Origin: Lactobacillaceae bacterium
Lineage (GTDB): Bacteria; Bacillota; Bacilli; Lactobacillales; Lactobacillaceae
Direction: 5' to 3'
DNA: 64,000 nucleotides
NCBI GenBank assembly: GCA_902834055.1
Contig: CADFHB010000003.1
Span: 5,524 to 69,523 of the forward strand
Position numbers and translations under genes: made by a program. The notes under the pieces are model-generated. The model saw only the letters and a list, made by a program, of their open reading frames with translations, had not been told where the DNA came from and made no database searches. Shown here in pieces: positions 8,391 through 17,525 of this stretch (within the stretch, counting starts at the first letter, position 1; every line of letters begins with the position of its first letter).

Positions 8391-8699
8391 ATGATGCGCG
8401 GAATGAACATGCAACAAATGATGAAGCAAGCCAAGGCAATGCAAAAGAAAATGATGGCAGAACACGAAGAGTTAGCTAAGCAAGAATTCGTGGGTACCGC
8501 ACCTGACGAGATGGTAACCGCTAAATTCAACGGTGATAAGACGCTGTTGGACCTTAAAATTAATCCAGAAGCGGTAGACCCTGACGATGTTGACATGCTC
8601 CAAGACCTCCTGGTGGCGGCCATTAATGATGGCTTAAAGAAGGTTGACGAAGCAACGCAACAAAAGCTTGGCAAGTACACGCAAGGTATGGGGCTGTAA
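8391..8699 (+). CDS. ebfC: YbaB/EbfC family nucleoid-associated protein
   Basis: A 102-residue DNA-binding protein of the YbaB/EbfC family, thought to organise the nucleoid or act near recombination. The Met-rich N-terminal helix ([16 protein letters not shown]) and the [23 protein letters not shown] helix region are typical; the family dimerises as tweezers. It lies 18 bases after dnaX and just before recR, its standard context. Its molecular role here is known only from the family. Confidence 0.9.
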   Translation: MMRGMNMQQMMKQAKAMQKKMMAEHEELAKQEFVGTAPDEMVTAKFNGDKTLLDLKINPEAVDPDDVDMLQDLLVAAINDGLKKVDEATQQKLGKYTQGMGL

Positions 8700-8703
8700 T
8701 TAA

Positions 8704-9303
8704 ATGCAATACCCAGAACCACTAGCTAAGTTGATTGAAAGCTATACCAAGTTACCGGGGATTGGCCAAAAGACGGCCACGCGGTTGGCATTTTATACCT
8801 TGGGAATGCAAGAAGACGACGTGACCAACTTTGCCAAGTCCTTACTGGGCGCAAAACGGGACCTCCATGACTGCAGTATTTGCGGCAACATCACTGAAGA
8901 TGACCCATGCCCAATTTGTCGGGACAAGAGTCGGGACCATTCCAAGATTCTCGTGGTTGAGCAGTCCCAAGACATCATGGCCCTGGAACGGATGCATGAG
9001 TATCATGGCCTGTACCATGTTTTACACGGGGTGATTTCGCCGGTTGCCGGTACTGGACCGGAAGACATTAACATCGCCAGCCTCATCAAACGGTTGCAAA
9101 AGGATGAAGAGGTTAAAGAAGTGATCATTGCCACCAATGCATCGTCAGATGGTGAATTAACGGCGGGCTATCTTGCAAAGCTGATTAAGCCTGCCCAGAT
9201 CAAGGTTACCCGGTTGGCCCATGGATTATCCGTCGGTGCCGACATTGATTACGCCGATGAAATGACCCTGTTTAAGGCCGTGCAGGGACGAACGGAGATG
9301 TAA
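8704..9303 (+). CDS. recR: Recombination mediator RecR
   Basis: RecR (199 residues) works with RecF and RecO to load RecA on gapped DNA. It shows the helix-hairpin-helix ([14 protein letters not shown]), the four-cysteine zinc finger (Cys57, 60, 69, 72), and a Toprim domain beginning [10 protein letters not shown] and including the [12 protein letters not shown] segment. Length is standard. It starts four bases after the ebfC stop, so translation is probably coupled. Confidence 0.96.
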   Translation: MQYPEPLAKLIESYTKLPGIGQKTATRLAFYTLGMQEDDVTNFAKSLLGAKRDLHDCSICGNITEDDPCPICRDKSRDHSKILVVEQSQDIMALERMHEYHGLYHVLHGVISPVAGTGPEDINIASLIKRLQKDEEVKEVIIATNASSDGELTAGYLAKLIKPAQIKVTRLAHGLSVGADIDYADEMTLFKAVQGRTEM

Positions 9304-9306
9304 CTG

Positions 9307-9555
9307 ATGTTTTTTAAACGACAAAAGAACCAGGTTGAGCGGGAGCGTAACCAGCGTCTGTTAGATACCATTTATGATACTAAGGCGAGTTGGGACCATG
9401 CCCAAGAGACCCAGCTGGCGGTGTACGAGGCCAATGTTAGTACGGAGTTACGCGACCGGACGAAGATTCAAGAACAAAAGTACTTATACCTATACAAGTT
9501 GGCACAGAAGTACCATGTACATGGCCAGCTAAACGAGGGTGTTATCAGTCACTAG
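9307..9555 (+). CDS. yaaL: YaaL-family (DUF2508) small protein
   Basis: An 82-residue charged, mostly helical protein with no membrane segment. Its N-terminus (MFFKRQKNQVE), size and place directly after recR match YaaL of Bacillus. The function of this family is not established. It overlaps no gene and sits three bases after recR, so it is part of the same transcript. Confidence 0.75.
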   Translation: MFFKRQKNQVERERNQRLLDTIYDTKASWDHAQETQLAVYEANVSTELRDRTKIQEQKYLYLYKLAQKYHVHGQLNEGVISH

Positions 9556-9563
9556 GAGGCACT

Positions 9564-10223
9564 ATGGCAGGTAAATTTATTTCATTTGAAGGACCGGATG
9601 GTGCGGGTAAGACCAGCGTCCTCCAGCAAATTGAACATGATTTAGAAGCTGAGCTCGGGGCCAACCAGGTGCTTTATACGCGGGAGCCAGGAGGGAACCC
9701 CATTTCGGAGCAAATCCGTCAGCTGCTCTTTAACCCGGCTAATACGGAAATGGATGGCCGGACGGAAGCGTTGCTTTTTGCGGCAGCACGGCGGCAACAT
9801 ATTGTCTCTGAAATTGTTCCGGCCTTAAAAGCCGATAAGGTCATCCTGTGTGACCGGTATGTCGATAGTTCGATTGCTTACCAAGGGGCGGGACGCCAGC
9901 TAGGTGAAGAGGCGGTCTGGCAGATGAACCAGTTCGCAATTGATGGCCTGCTCCCCCAATTGACGATTTACCTGGACATTGAGTCAGCACTTGGTCTGCG
10001 CCGAATTGCGGAGCACCGGGCTGACCAGGTTAACCGCCTTGATAAGGAACAATTGAGTTTTCACCGGACCGTTCGCCAGGCCTACCTTCGTTTATACCAC
10101 CAGTATCCGGAACGGATTAAGCTTATTGATGCCAGTCAGCCGTTGGCAAAGGTGATTGCGGACGTGCGGCAAACGATTCACGCCCGGTATCCCGACTTGT
10201 TTGCAGAAGAAAGTAAGAGGTGA
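9564..10223 (+). CDS. tmk: Thymidylate kinase
   Basis: This 219-residue enzyme phosphorylates dTMP to dTDP for DNA synthesis. The P-loop is GPDGAGKT (10-17), the DRYVDSSIAYQG substrate motif follows near residue 95, and the LID region includes RAD near residue 155. The ribosome site AGGAGG precedes ATG. It ends inside the ribosome-binding region of the next gene, so the two are probably co-translated. Confidence 0.95.
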   Translation: MAGKFISFEGPDGAGKTSVLQQIEHDLEAELGANQVLYTREPGGNPISEQIRQLLFNPANTEMDGRTEALLFAAARRQHIVSEIVPALKADKVILCDRYVDSSIAYQGAGRQLGEEAVWQMNQFAIDGLLPQLTIYLDIESALGLRRIAEHRADQVNRLDKEQLSFHRTVRQAYLRLYHQYPERIKLIDASQPLAKVIADVRQTIHARYPDLFAEESKR

Positions 10224-10228
10224 TTGTC

Positions 10229-10552
10229 ATGAAAATGATCGTTGCAATTGTTCAATCAAAGGATAGCAACCGCTTGAGAAGGGCTTTCAATAAGGCGGAA
10301 GTACAGGTAACCCAGCTTTCGACAACCGGGGGCTTTCTCCGGGAAGGAAATGCGACCTTTTTAATTGGGGTTAAGGATGAACGAGTGGCGGAAGTCTTAG
10401 AAATCATTAAGAAGAATGCGGAGTCACGGGAGCAATATGTGACCTCACAAATGCACATTGACGTTGAAGGCGGGTCCGCTTTCCCAGTTAACGTGCGGAT
10501 TGGCGGGGCAACCGTCTTTATTTTGCCGGTGGAAAAATTCCTCAAGTTTTAG
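10229..10552 (+). CDS. darA: Cyclic-di-AMP receptor protein DarA/PstA (YaaQ)
   Basis: A 107-residue PII-like signalling protein. It begins MKMIVAIVQSKDSNRL and carries the TTGGFLREGN loop and the late GGATVFILPVEKF strand, both characteristic of the DarA/PstA family that binds cyclic di-AMP as a trimer. The ATG at 10229 is well spaced from AGAGGTG; a GTG three codons upstream is less likely. It is always found near tmk and holB in this group. Its downstream partners are unknown. A KimA-like potassium transporter, another family tied to c-di-AMP, lies at 31616. Confidence 0.9.
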   Translation: MKMIVAIVQSKDSNRLRRAFNKAEVQVTQLSTTGGFLREGNATFLIGVKDERVAEVLEIIKKNAESREQYVTSQMHIDVEGGSAFPVNVRIGGATVFILPVEKFLKF

Positions 10553-10568
10553 GTAGGTGAGTGACACG

Positions 10569-11582
10569 GTGGCGAAGGGACAAGTGAGCCGGGCAGAGCA
10601 GTTGCAGCCCGGTTTAATTAACCGTTTGAAACGGGTAATTGATAACCACGAGCTGGCGCATGCCTACTTACTGGTGGGGCCTAGTGGAGCAGGGAAAAAC
10701 GCGGTTGCCCAGTGGCTAGCGTTGCGGATCTTTTGCCTCCACCCGCAGGAAAATGAACCTGACATGACTTGCCCGGAATGCCAACGGATTCTGAGCGGTA
10801 ACCACCCAGATATTGTGGTTGCCAAGCCAGAGGGGCGGCAGATCAAGGTGGACCGGATCCGCTATCTCAAAAGCGAATTTACGAAGAGCGCCATGGAGGG
10901 GAGTCAAAAGCTCTTTATCATTAAGGATGCGGAAAAAATGACGACCAGTGCGGCTAACAGTTTGTTGAAGTTTATTGAGGAACCAGGCCCGGGAACCTAT
11001 ATTTTGATGCTTACGACTAACAAGAGTGCCGTGTTACCGACCATCCAGTCGCGGACCCAGGTACTAGAGCTGGCCCCCTTAAACCGCCAGGACCTCCTCC
11101 AGGTAATGGCTGACCACGATATCAGTACCGGTCAAGCAAAGGTGGCCATTGGGATTACGGACGCGGTGAGCGACGTCCAACGATGGTGTGAGGATGGCTG
11201 GTTTGGCAACGCCCTCCAGGGGATTAGTCAGTGGTATCGCCACGTTAGCGCGGGGCAGATGATGGCCTTTGTGGACGTCACCACCTCCTTGGTAAAGCTG
11301 GCGAACCGGGAACGGGAACGACAGCAGGTCCTTTTAGACCTAATCACCCTAATTTGGCGTGACACGCTGCTGAGCGCTAACGGTATTCAAGATCCGGACC
11401 GTCGTCATTTCATTGCCGAACAGCAGTTAGTTGATGAGGTAGGTCAGCGGTATTCGATGGACCGCCTGCTTGCGGTCAGCCAGTTGACCCTGGGGACGCG
11501 TCATGAGTTAGAGCAAAATATTAGTTTTCAAAACGTGGTCGAACAGTTAACAATTCGGATTGTGAAGGCATTGACTGAGTAA
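10569..11582 (+). CDS. holB: DNA polymerase III subunit delta'
   Basis: Clamp-loader subunit of about 337 residues. It keeps the AAA+ fold with a P-loop-like GPSGAGKNAV, zinc-type cysteines (C..H then CPEC), and the sensor segment LLKFIEEPGPGTYILMLTT. The start is uncertain. The GTG at 10569 has GGTGA eight bases upstream, while an in-frame GTG at 10557 would overlap that site. It follows darA directly and precedes yabA, the usual order. Confidence 0.92.
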   Translation: MAKGQVSRAEQLQPGLINRLKRVIDNHELAHAYLLVGPSGAGKNAVAQWLALRIFCLHPQENEPDMTCPECQRILSGNHPDIVVAKPEGRQIKVDRIRYLKSEFTKSAMEGSQKLFIIKDAEKMTTSAANSLLKFIEEPGPGTYILMLTTNKSAVLPTIQSRTQVLELAPLNRQDLLQVMADHDISTGQAKVAIGITDAVSDVQRWCEDGWFGNALQGISQWYRHVSAGQMMAFVDVTTSLVKLANRERERQQVLLDLITLIWRDTLLSANGIQDPDRRHFIAEQQLVDEVGQRYSMDRLLAVSQLTLGTRHELEQNISFQNVVEQLTIRIVKALTE

Positions 11583-11595
11583 GGGAGGCACAGTC

Positions 11596-11955
11596 ATGAA
11601 TGGTGACCAACAACGAAACGGAATCTATGATAACCTTGCCCACCTCGGCGCCCACCTCACTGAGATGGGGGATGAGCTGGCAGCACTTAAGTCACAACTA
11701 AACGTTGCCCTGGCGCAGAATGCAGAGTTAACAATTGAAAATAAGCACCTCCAAGAGGCCATTAAGAAGCTCCGTGATGAACGGGACGAACAGCAACTAA
11801 CGACGGGGCGGCGAACGCTTAACGAATTATACCACCAAGGTTTTCACGTTTGCCGCAAGCACTTTGGCGAACGGCTGGCCCCAAACGAGAGTTGTATTTT
11901 CTGTGACGAGGCGATCTTCAGCGGTATGGATGGACAGAAAGGTAAGCAGGAGTAA
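11596..11955 (+). CDS. yabA: Replication initiation control protein YabA
   Basis: A 119-residue protein that binds DnaA and the sliding clamp DnaN and restrains re-initiation of replication. The N-terminal half is a coiled coil (heptads from about residue 10 to 70). The C-terminal half has the zinc-binding pattern HVCRKH followed by CIFC. Both parts match YabA, as does the position between holB and rsmI. Confidence 0.93.
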   Translation: MNGDQQRNGIYDNLAHLGAHLTEMGDELAALKSQLNVALAQNAELTIENKHLQEAIKKLRDERDEQQLTTGRRTLNELYHQGFHVCRKHFGERLAPNESCIFCDEAIFSGMDGQKGKQE

Positions 11956-11958
11956 CGT

Positions 11959-12828
11959 ATGCAGCAAATTAGTAGTTTTAAGGCGACTGATACCGGACGG
12001 TTGTACCTGGTACCAACGCCAATCGGTAACTTGGATGATATGACATTTCGGGCGATCAAAACCCTCCGCGCGGTAGACTTAATCGCGGCTGAGGACACCC
12101 GCCATACCCAGCAATTACTGAACCACTTTGAAATTACAACTCGCCAGATTAGTTTTCACGAGCACAACACTGAGCAGCGCATTCCAGAACTAATTGCCAA
12201 GTTAAAGTCGGGCATATCGATCGCCCAGTGTAGTGATGCAGGAATGCCATCAATCTCTGATCCTGGAAAGGAACTAGTTGCTGCCGCAGTTACTGCTGGC
12301 ATTCCGGTCGTCCCCCTGCCTGGTGCCAATGCGGGGCTAACCGCCCTGATTGCCTCGGGATTGGTCCCCCAGCCGTTTTACTTTTATGGTTTCTTGGAAC
12401 GCAAGCACCAGCAGCAGGTAACGGCGTTACAGGAACTGATTAACCGGCCCGAAACCATGATCTTCTATGAGGCTCCCCATCGCTTGAAAAAAACGCTGAC
12501 TACGATGGCGGAAGTCTTTGGTGACCAGCGCCAAGCGGTATTGGCCCGGGAACTGACGAAACGGTATGAAGAGTTTACCCGGGGGTCGTTAAAAGAGCTT
12601 CGTGATTACTTTAATGACCACCAGGCACGGGGCGAATTTGTCGTCCTGGTGGCCGGCAATGACCACCCCGATGCTGGGCAGCCGGTCAACGCGCAAACGC
12701 CAATTGAGCAGGTCGATGCCGAGATTGTTAAAGGACTGTCAACTAACGCCGCCATTAAGCTGGTGGCCAAACGTAACCACTTAAACCGGCAGGAATTATA
12801 CCGTGAGTACCATCATATAGGAGAATAG
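11959..12828 (+). CDS. rsmI: 16S rRNA (cytidine-1402-2'-O)-methyltransferase RsmI
   Basis: RsmI (289 residues) 2'-O-methylates C1402 in the ribosomal decoding site. The tetrapyrrole-methylase-type fold is seen from LYLVPTPIGNLDDMT, AAEDTRHT, SDAGMPSISDPG and PLPGANAG. The C-terminal third includes VVLVAGND and a short helical tail. The start ATG has AGGAG upstream, three bases after the yabA stop. Confidence 0.95.
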   Translation: MQQISSFKATDTGRLYLVPTPIGNLDDMTFRAIKTLRAVDLIAAEDTRHTQQLLNHFEITTRQISFHEHNTEQRIPELIAKLKSGISIAQCSDAGMPSISDPGKELVAAAVTAGIPVVPLPGANAGLTALIASGLVPQPFYFYGFLERKHQQQVTALQELINRPETMIFYEAPHRLKKTLTTMAEVFGDQRQAVLARELTKRYEEFTRGSLKELRDYFNDHQARGEFVVLVAGNDHPDAGQPVNAQTPIEQVDAEIVKGLSTNAAIKLVAKRNHLNRQELYREYHHIGE

Positions 12829-12830
12829 TT

Positions 12831-13604
12831 TTGACAAATTTAACACAAGATGCCAACTGCTACGAGATTAACCACCAGCTAGCCTACTATGAATGTGCGG
12901 ATTCTGGTCACCCCAGTGTTAGCATGGTGCTTAGCATGATGACGATGGTTTCAGATGCGCACTCGATCTCACTGGGCTTAGACCGGGCAACGGTTGACGC
13001 TACTGGTGGGGCCTGGGTAGTCGTTGGTTATGACGGAAACTTTGCTAGTGAGCAGCCAACCTTTGGGGATCAGGTCATCATTGGGACCCGGGCCCTAGCG
13101 TATAACCGCTTTTTTGCCCTCCGGGAGTTTTGGCTCTGTGACCAGCGCCACCAGCATGAATACGTTCGCTTGCGGGCGTTATTTGTAATGATGAACCTGG
13201 CTAAGCGCCGGTTAATGCGGATTCCGGACCAGTTAATTGTGCCCTTTGACTCGCCGCTAGAGAAGCGGTTGCCACGCCTGACCACCCCGGCTAAACTGGG
13301 GGCCGATTTTGCCAGTCAAACCTACCGGGTACGTTACTTTGATATTGATATTAACCACCACGTCAATAATGCCCGCTACCTTGACTGGGTATTAGACCCG
13401 TTGGGGGCAGACTTCCTGCGGCGCTACCAACCACAGTCATTGGCCATCAAGTATGGCGAAGAAGTTAAGGAAGGTGCGGTTGTCGAAAGTCGCTACCGAA
13501 TCGTCCACCATGAAGGCGTGGTTAAGACAGTCCACGAAATTTGGTCGGCCGGTCAATGTTGCACCACTGCCGAACTAACCTGGCAACCGTCCGTAAAATT
13601 ATAG
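12831..13604 (+). CDS. Acyl-ACP thioesterase
   Basis: A 257-residue double hot-dog thioesterase of the plant FatA-like family found in lactobacilli. It would release fatty acids from acyl carrier protein in the cytoplasm. The second hot-dog repeat carries the catalytic-type motif INHHVNNARYLDW. The N-terminal repeat includes GLDRATVDATGGAWVV. The start is TTG with GGAG seven bases upstream and only two bases after rsmI, so it is co-transcribed with the replication and repair run although the function is unrelated. Which acyl chain it prefers cannot be read from sequence. Confidence 0.85.
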   Translation: MTNLTQDANCYEINHQLAYYECADSGHPSVSMVLSMMTMVSDAHSISLGLDRATVDATGGAWVVVGYDGNFASEQPTFGDQVIIGTRALAYNRFFALREFWLCDQRHQHEYVRLRALFVMMNLAKRRLMRIPDQLIVPFDSPLEKRLPRLTTPAKLGADFASQTYRVRYFDIDINHHVNNARYLDWVLDPLGADFLRRYQPQSLAIKYGEEVKEGAVVESRYRIVHHEGVVKTVHEIWSAGQCCTTAELTWQPSVKL

Positions 13605-13614
13605 AACCATCAAA

Positions 13615-13660
13615 AGAATCCCTGACCACTGATAATGTTGGTATAACAGGGGTTCTTTTT
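13615..13660 (+). terminator. Terminator after the thioesterase gene
   Basis: AGAATCCCTG pairs with CAGGGGTTCT (one G-U), followed by TTTTT. It closes the dnaX-to-thioesterase transcription unit. Confidence 0.85.
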
Positions 13661-13752
13661 GTTTAGCCGGTGGTGAATTTATCTTTAGCCTGGCCTAATC
13701 TTGGGCTATAATAATAAAGAAAATAATACGAGCCATGTAGAGGAGGGGTAAA

Positions 13753-15267
13753 GTGACCAAGTCATTAACCGCCGTAATCTACCTGGAGCCTGACCAGGTA
13801 AGCTTACGGATTATTGAACAGCCCAGTTTGAAAGTCATTAATAATGTCCAGTCAGGCGCCCTGATGGTGGGGACAAAGCGAATTGCCAACTATGCCGAAA
13901 ACATGGCAGCAATCGTTAACAATATTGAGGGATTTAAACAGTTAGTAAAGGATTACCAAGTTAAAAAGGTGTCTTTTTACGGTGCCTTGGAAGATCTTGA
14001 TGAGATTACAGCACAATACGTGGCGGACCAATTGGAAGTCCGGACAGGGCTGAAAGTTCACTGGCTGAATAACAACCAGTTGATGGCCCAGTCAATGAGC
14101 TGCGTGGTAACCCACTTAAAGGAGTTTAATAAGCTAAGCAAACACTGCCTGTACCTCGTTAGCCTGGGCCTCGATACGATGACTTTGGCCTTTTTCCACC
14201 ACGGTAACTTTGAAACCCTGTGGGAATTAGACCTTGGTGGCGCCCAGATCAGCCACCTGGTCGACCGGCTGCGGCAGACCACTACGAACCCCCAGGAAAT
14301 TATCCAGGACTACATCAGTAGTAAATTCGGCTACATCGCCCCAGAATTAATTCAGAAAAAGAAGACGACGTTACTTATCCAAAACGCCCCCACCCTGGCT
14401 AAACGTTATATCCCTAAGGGCGACCATCTTGGTGAGGTACCGGCCCATATCTTCGATAATCCCATCGATCAAATTGACCTGCTGGCCCCGGCGGAACGGC
14501 TGTGGGATGAGTTTACGGTCGGCGACCGACAACGGCGGCTACTGGTTCCTAACTATCTCGTCATTGCCCGGGCTGAGGAACTGATTAACCCCAATAATGT
14601 TTATATTACTGATATTTCGGTGATGGATGGTTTGACAAACGGGATTGCGGTTCAAAATGACCAGTCCCGTCAACAGATTCAGACGATGATACGGACGTCC
14701 GCGGATGACCTTGCCCAACGTTATGGGGTGGACGGGGCCCACCAGCGGTTTGTGACTAAGTTTGCCCTCCAGTTCTTTGACCAACTACGGCCAATCCACC
14801 GGCTGGGTAACCATGAGCGCCTCTTACTAGAAATTGCCTGCAAGGTTGATGACATTGGTAACTTTATTAACCAAAGAGGCCACTACCGGCACTCGGCCTA
14901 CATCCTGCGGGCTAACCCAATGATTGGCTTGTCGGATGAAGATAACCGGATCATTGCCGAGGTGGCTCGCTACCACAGTGCCGAGTCACCGACGGCCTTA
15001 CAGCCCCATTACCGGCACCTAGATGATGACATTCAGTTGACGATTGCCAAGCTGGCGGCGATTTTACGGGTCGTTGATTCCTTAGATGATTCTCGTCAGC
15101 AAAAGATTAAGTCAATTAACCTCAAGCTAACCAATGATGGTCGCTTGAAGATTCGGGCCAGTGCGACCGATGACCTGGTTCTTGAAAAGTGGTCCTTTAG
15201 TTCAAAGGCCAGCTTGTTCAATGACGTTTACGGAATCAAACCAGTTTTAGTTGAGAGGAGTAATTAG
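13753..15267 (+). CDS. Ppx/GppA-family protein with HD-like C-terminal domain, motifs degenerate
   Basis: This 504-residue protein has the layout of an exopolyphosphatase with an N-terminal actin-like part (about 1-300) and a C-terminal HD-like part (about 310-500). The active-site signatures are unlike the family. The first phosphate loop, usually DxGSNSxR, reads YLEPDQVSLRI. The second, usually DxGGGSTE, reads VSLGLDTMTLAF. The HD motif reads VDDIGNFI, with Asp where His is normal. It starts at GTG after AGGAGGGG and ends two bases before ppk. Polyphosphate operons in lactobacilli often carry such a second Ppx. It may be regulatory or structural rather than catalytic, which is inference. 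Confidence 0.75.
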   Translation: MTKSLTAVIYLEPDQVSLRIIEQPSLKVINNVQSGALMVGTKRIANYAENMAAIVNNIEGFKQLVKDYQVKKVSFYGALEDLDEITAQYVADQLEVRTGLKVHWLNNNQLMAQSMSCVVTHLKEFNKLSKHCLYLVSLGLDTMTLAFFHHGNFETLWELDLGGAQISHLVDRLRQTTTNPQEIIQDYISSKFGYIAPELIQKKKTTLLIQNAPTLAKRYIPKGDHLGEVPAHIFDNPIDQIDLLAPAERLWDEFTVGDRQRRLLVPNYLVIARAEELINPNNVYITDISVMDGLTNGIAVQNDQSRQQIQTMIRTSADDLAQRYGVDGAHQRFVTKFALQFFDQLRPIHRLGNHERLLLEIACKVDDIGNFINQRGHYRHSAYILRANPMIGLSDEDNRIIAEVARYHSAESPTALQPHYRHLDDDIQLTIAKLAAILRVVDSLDDSRQQKIKSINLKLTNDGRLKIRASATDDLVLEKWSFSSKASLFNDVYGIKPVLVERSN

Positions 15268-15269
15268 GG

Positions 15270-17525
15270 ATGTATAAGGACTTTTATAAACCAGAAAATT
15301 ACGTGAACCGGGAACTGAGCTGGATTGATTTTAACGGCCGGGTACTGGGTGAAGCGACTGACATGGATAACCCCCTGTTGGAACGGGCCAACTTTTTGGG
15401 GATTACCCAGAGTAACGTTGACGAGTTTTTCATGGTCCGGGTGGCATCACTGCACAAGCTTGCAGCAGCTAACGTGACCAGCACGGACGCCTCCGGACTA
15501 ACCCCGGAAGAACAGCTCAATGCCGTTAACCGTAAGGAACACCGGATGGTTGAACAACGGTACGAGATTTATAACCAGCAAATTATCCCCCAACTAGCGG
15601 CGCAAAAGATTAACCTCCTCCACATTAAGGAGCTTTCTACCAAGCAATATGAATTTATCCACCGCTACTTCAATGATGAGCTCATGCCGGTCCTGACCCC
15701 GATGGCCGACGATAGTTCCCGTCCGTTTCCCTTTATTTCAAATAGCTCGCTAAACATTGCCGTGCAGCTCCGGCGGGACCCCCATGCCAAGACCCCGCTT
15801 AAGCACGAGACCTTGGAAGGGGACCAAGAAGTTGAACGGAAGCAAGCAGAGCCCCATGATGACCGCCAGGAATCTGACATTAAGTTTGCGACGGTCCGGG
15901 TACCAGATATCTATAAGCGCCTGGTTCGCCTGCCTGGTGAGAATAACTTCATCCTAATTGACGAGGTGGTCAAGGAGTTCTTAAACTTCCTCTTCCCCGG
16001 TTACCAAATCATGGCTAGTGCGACCTACCGGGTAATGCGGGACATGGACTTAGACGTGGCTGATGAAGATACCTCTGACCTTTTACGGGCGGTCAAGCAC
16101 CAGCTGCGGGAGCGGGAACACGGTCAAGTAATGCGGCTGGAAGTGGAGCATGACATTGCCGACTGGCTTGAAGACCAGCTGGTTGATAACCTCCACGTTA
16201 GCGAACGGTCGATATACCGGGTGGATGGCCCGGTTGACCTAACGTTTTTAAAGAAGCTCGCGGGGATGGTTGATGGCCATGACGACCTGCGCTTTAAGCC
16301 GTTTAAACCATACCTAAACCCGGCCCTTGACATGGAACACAATATCTTTAAGTCAATCCGGCAGCGCGACTACCTGGTCCAACATCCGTATGATAACTTC
16401 GATGCGGTCGTCAATTTCATTCACCAGGCGGCAACGGACCCCGCGGTATTGGCGATCAAGATGACCCTCTACCGGGTTTCCGGGAATTCACCGATTATTA
16501 AGTACTTGGGAATGGCGGCCCAGCGCGGAAAGCAGGTAACGGTACTGGTTGAAGTCAAGGCCCGGTTCGACGAGCAAAATAACGTTCGTTGGGCCCAGCG
16601 CCTGGAACAAATGGGGTGTCACGTAATTTACGGTTTGGTCGGCTTAAAGACTCACTGTAAGGTAGCCCTTGTAATCCGGCGGGATGAGGATGGCCTCCGC
16701 CGATACATGCACTTGGGAACGGGGAACTATAACGATGTTACGGCCCACTTCTATACCGACATGGGGATGTTTACCTGCGATCACGAACTCGGGGTTGACA
16801 TGACCAACCTCTTTAACATGCTGTCTGGCTTTGCCCGGCCGCCGTACTTCTATAAATTACGGGTATCACCGGATGGGATCCGGGACTTCATTAATGAGAA
16901 AATCGATGACCAGATTAAGGTTGCTAAAAGTGGTGGCCCAGCACTAATCCGGATGAAGATGAATTCGCTCTCCGATAAGCAGATCATTGCCCACCTTTAC
17001 GATGCGGCAGCCAATGGGGTAAAGGTCCAACTCCTGGTCCGGGGAATTACCTGCTTGCGTAATGACCTCCCGGAGCTACATGACAACATCGAGGTCCACT
17101 CGATTGTTGGTCGCTTTTTGGAACACTCCCGGATCTACTACTTTGCAAGTAACGGTCACGAGGAAATTTACCTGGCCAGCGCCGACATGATGACCCGGAA
17201 CTTGAACCGGCGGGTTGAAGAACTCTACCCAGTCACCCAGGCGGACACCAAGGCCCGGGCGATCCAGATCTTTAATATTATGTGGAAGGATAACGTTAAA
17301 TCCCGGATCCTTGTGGGGGACCGTTATGAGCGCATTGACCGGGGAGACGATGTACCGTTTAACTCCCAGGAATACTTTGTTCATGAAGCAGTCGAGTTAA
17401 ACCGGGAAAATAGTCACCAGCAAAAGGCCCGGCGCCACTTCCCAACGGTCTTTGAGACCCTTTCAAAGCACGTTCCGGTACTCCACCTAAAGGAAAGAGG
17501 GGACGATCATGACGAAAGCAAATAA
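15270..17525 (+). CDS. ppk: Polyphosphate kinase (PPK1)
   Basis: PPK1 makes and degrades polyphosphate using ATP. At 751 residues it is somewhat longer than typical. The four-domain layout is visible: N domain from ELSWIDFNGRVL, head domain, and two phospholipase-D-like domains with MTLYRVSG, the phospho-accepting histidine in KTHCK (His462), and HLGTGNYND. A Lys/Glu/Asp-rich insertion at about residues 168-205 explains part of the extra length. It lies between two Ppx/GppA-type genes and overlaps the second by 17 bases, so polymer synthesis and hydrolysis are co-expressed. Confidence 0.95.
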   Translation: MYKDFYKPENYVNRELSWIDFNGRVLGEATDMDNPLLERANFLGITQSNVDEFFMVRVASLHKLAAANVTSTDASGLTPEEQLNAVNRKEHRMVEQRYEIYNQQIIPQLAAQKINLLHIKELSTKQYEFIHRYFNDELMPVLTPMADDSSRPFPFISNSSLNIAVQLRRDPHAKTPLKHETLEGDQEVERKQAEPHDDRQESDIKFATVRVPDIYKRLVRLPGENNFILIDEVVKEFLNFLFPGYQIMASATYRVMRDMDLDVADEDTSDLLRAVKHQLREREHGQVMRLEVEHDIADWLEDQLVDNLHVSERSIYRVDGPVDLTFLKKLAGMVDGHDDLRFKPFKPYLNPALDMEHNIFKSIRQRDYLVQHPYDNFDAVVNFIHQAATDPAVLAIKMTLYRVSGNSPIIKYLGMAAQRGKQVTVLVEVKARFDEQNNVRWAQRLEQMGCHVIYGLVGLKTHCKVALVIRRDEDGLRRYMHLGTGNYNDVTAHFYTDMGMFTCDHELGVDMTNLFNMLSGFARPPYFYKLRVSPDGIRDFINEKIDDQIKVAKSGGPALIRMKMNSLSDKQIIAHLYDAAANGVKVQLLVRGITCLRNDLPELHDNIEVHSIVGRFLEHSRIYYFASNGHEEIYLASADMMTRNLNRRVEELYPVTQADTKARAIQIFNIMWKDNVKSRILVGDRYERIDRGDDVPFNSQEYFVHEAVELNRENSHQQKARRHFPTVFETLSKHVPVLHLKERGDDHDESK

